Of a DNA stretch of 7,431 nucleotides, positions 6,773 to 7,431 are shown piece after piece (the first letter of the stretch is position 1; every line of letters starts with the position of its first letter). The translations under genes were made by a program, and so were the position numbers. The stretch lies in assembly GCA_002312935.1 (NCBI GenBank), contig DCAT01000098.1:1-7431 (forward strand). The letters are read 5' to 3'. Source of the DNA: Oceanospirillaceae bacterium UBA1126 (GTDB taxonomy: Bacteria > Pseudomonadota > Gammaproteobacteria > Pseudomonadales > Balneatricaceae). The notes under the pieces are model-generated. The model did no database searches, was not told where the DNA came from, and saw only the letters and a list, made by a program, of their open reading frames with translations.

Positions 6773-7228
6773 TTAAAAGCGCGGTACAATATTGGCTTTT
6801 TCAATGCTGTCAAAAGGCAACAAATATTCTTCATCATCAATCTGTAATAACACATCGTCACCTTCAATGCCGCTGAGCAATCCAGTAAAACGACGGCGAC
6901 CATCAAACGCCAGGCGTAATTTCAAACTTAACTTTTCACCAATGCTAGCTTGATATTGCTGTAAGGTGAATAAGGGACGATCCAACCCAGGTGATGACAC
7001 TTCTAATGTGTACTCTCCAGTAATAGGATCTTCTACATCCATCACTGCAGCCACTTGCCGACTCACGTCTGCACACTGCTCCACACCAATACCTTTGGCA
7101 TGGTCTATATATACTCGCAAAGTGGTATGGCGGCCTTGAGATATATACTCAATACCCCAAAGGTCACACCCACATGCGGCCACTGCTGGCGCTACTAATG
7201 CTTCAATTTGTGCTGCTGCACCTGCCAT
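6773..7228 (-). CDS. rimP: Ribosome maturation factor RimP
   Basis: RimP binds free 30S subunits and is needed for efficient assembly, early in the pathway. The protein has 151 residues; E. coli RimP has 150. The N-terminal alpha/beta domain contains DLWGIEYI and the family signature CADVSRQVAAVMDVEDPI, followed by YTLEVSSPGLDRPLF. The C-terminal SH3-like barrel ends in the family's IxKANIVPxF. The ATG at 7228-7226 is preferred: a partial Shine-Dalgarno GGGA lies 7 nt upstream, and the residues match the family N-terminus. The frame could be opened by a TTG at 7258, but that codon lies inside the terminator hairpin and adds ten residues without homology. It is the first protein gene of the operon after the initiator tRNA. 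Confidence 0.96.
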   Translation of the reverse strand: MAGAAAQIEALVAPAVAACGCDLWGIEYISQGRHTTLRVYIDHAKGIGVEQCADVSRQVAAVMDVEDPITGEYTLEVSSPGLDRPLFTLQQYQASIGEKLSLKLRLAFDGRRRFTGLLSGIEGDDVLLQIDDEEYLLPFDSIEKANIVPRF

Positions 7229-7246
7229 TTCAATATCCCAAAACGC

Positions 7247-7272
7247 AAAAAGCCCCAAAAGAGGGGCTTTTT
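7247..7272 (-). terminator. Intrinsic terminator in the rimP leader (attenuator)
   Basis: AAAAAGCCCC (7272-7263) pairs with GGGGCTTTTT (7256-7247) around the loop TCTTTT, giving a 10-bp perfect stem whose 3' arm is the T-run. Read from either side it has the terminator form, but only the minus strand has a gene entering it. It ends 18 nt before the rimP ATG, so transcripts from the tRNA promoter must pass it to reach rimP, nusA and the rest. In E. coli, terminators lie between metY and rimP and are read through in the cold with CspA-family proteins; NusA also limits this operon. Whether either acts here is inferred. Confidence 0.85.
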
Positions 7273-7276
7273 ATCG

Positions 7277-7307
7277 ACTATATGTATTCAGTCTCGTAGT
7301 GACGCAA
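7277..7307 (-). promoter_or_regulatory. Weak possible promoter for rimP
   Basis: On the minus strand TTGCGT (7307-7302) and TATAGT (7282-7277) resemble -35 and -10 boxes, but the spacer is 19 bp rather than 17. A start from it would fall just before the terminator hairpin. The -10 match is good and the -35 is partial, so this is a low-confidence call. Confidence 0.2.
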
Positions 7308-7321
7308 GTTGCGGCATTATG

Positions 7322-7328
7322 AACCCCT
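7322..7328 (-). promoter_or_regulatory. Possible antiterminator segment
   Basis: AGGGGTT (7328-7322) can pair with AGCCCCT (7268-7262), the 5' arm of the terminator: five Watson-Crick pairs at A and the four G's, one U-G wobble and one U-A, seven in all. Pairing would prevent the terminator. The segment is transcribed about 53 nt earlier. Confidence 0.3.
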
Positions 7329-7355
7329 GAATTACTTCTTTATGACTTTCGTCAA

Positions 7356-7382
7356 AGGCTAGCGTAAAAAAAACACTAGCCT
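7356..7382 (-). other. Hairpin with a seven-U loop directly after the tRNA
   Basis: On the minus strand AGGCTAGTGT (7382-7373) pairs with ACGCTAGCCT (7365-7356), 10 bp with one U-G wobble, around a loop of seven T. It starts 5 nt after the encoded CCA of the tRNA. Only two T follow the stem, so it is a poor terminator. It may mark the tRNA 3' trailer for processing, or bind Hfq or a cold-shock protein through the U loop; both roles are inferred. Confidence 0.45.
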
Positions 7383-7387
7383 AAAAA

Positions 7388-7431
<44 letters not shown>

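Noticed and set aside
7229..7258. RimP start at a TTG at 7258
   Set aside because: The codon lies inside the terminator hairpin and adds residues absent from the family; the ATG at 7228 fits.

Overview
The window is a conserved bacterial translation and RNA-metabolism operon, read entirely on the minus strand. From right to left it runs: initiator tRNA (3' part only), rimP, nusA, infB, rbfA, truB, rpsO, and pnp (5' part only). This is the metY-to-pnp order known from Escherichia coli. All seven proteins align along their length with my recollection of the E. coli proteins (PNPase over the part present), down to near-identical stretches in NusA, IF2, S15 and TruB. This suggests a gammaproteobacterium. 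Moderate base composition and no species-specific accessory genes leave the genus open; a marine lineage is only a guess.

Layout: positions 7388-7431 hold the 3' part of tRNA-fMet, cut by the window edge. A 159-bp leader (7229-7387) follows, with a U-loop hairpin just after the tRNA, a weak possible promoter, and a strong intrinsic terminator ending about 18 nt before the rimP ATG. Then come rimP (7228-6773), nusA (6734-5253), infB (5221-2702), rbfA (2692-2306) and truB (2299-1322), with gaps of 38, 31, 9 and 6 bp. A 104-bp gap with a structured leader precedes rpsO (1217-948). A 276-bp gap with an intrinsic terminator and a long hairpin precedes pnp (671 to beyond position 1).

How the genes fit together: the initiator tRNA and IF2 start translation. 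RimP, RbfA and S15 act in 30S subunit assembly. TruB makes pseudouridine 55 in tRNA. NusA controls RNA polymerase pausing, termination and antitermination. PNPase degrades RNA. In E. coli this operon is autoregulated at several points (NusA on the operon, S15 on rpsO, PNPase with RNase III on pnp), and its internal terminators are read through in the cold with help from CspA-family proteins. The intergenic structures here sit where such controls would be expected, but the sequences are their own.

I found no mobile element, CRISPR array, foreign gene or unknown coding system. The points worth a second look are all RNA structures in the three larger gaps, chiefly a possible terminator/antiterminator switch before rimP.
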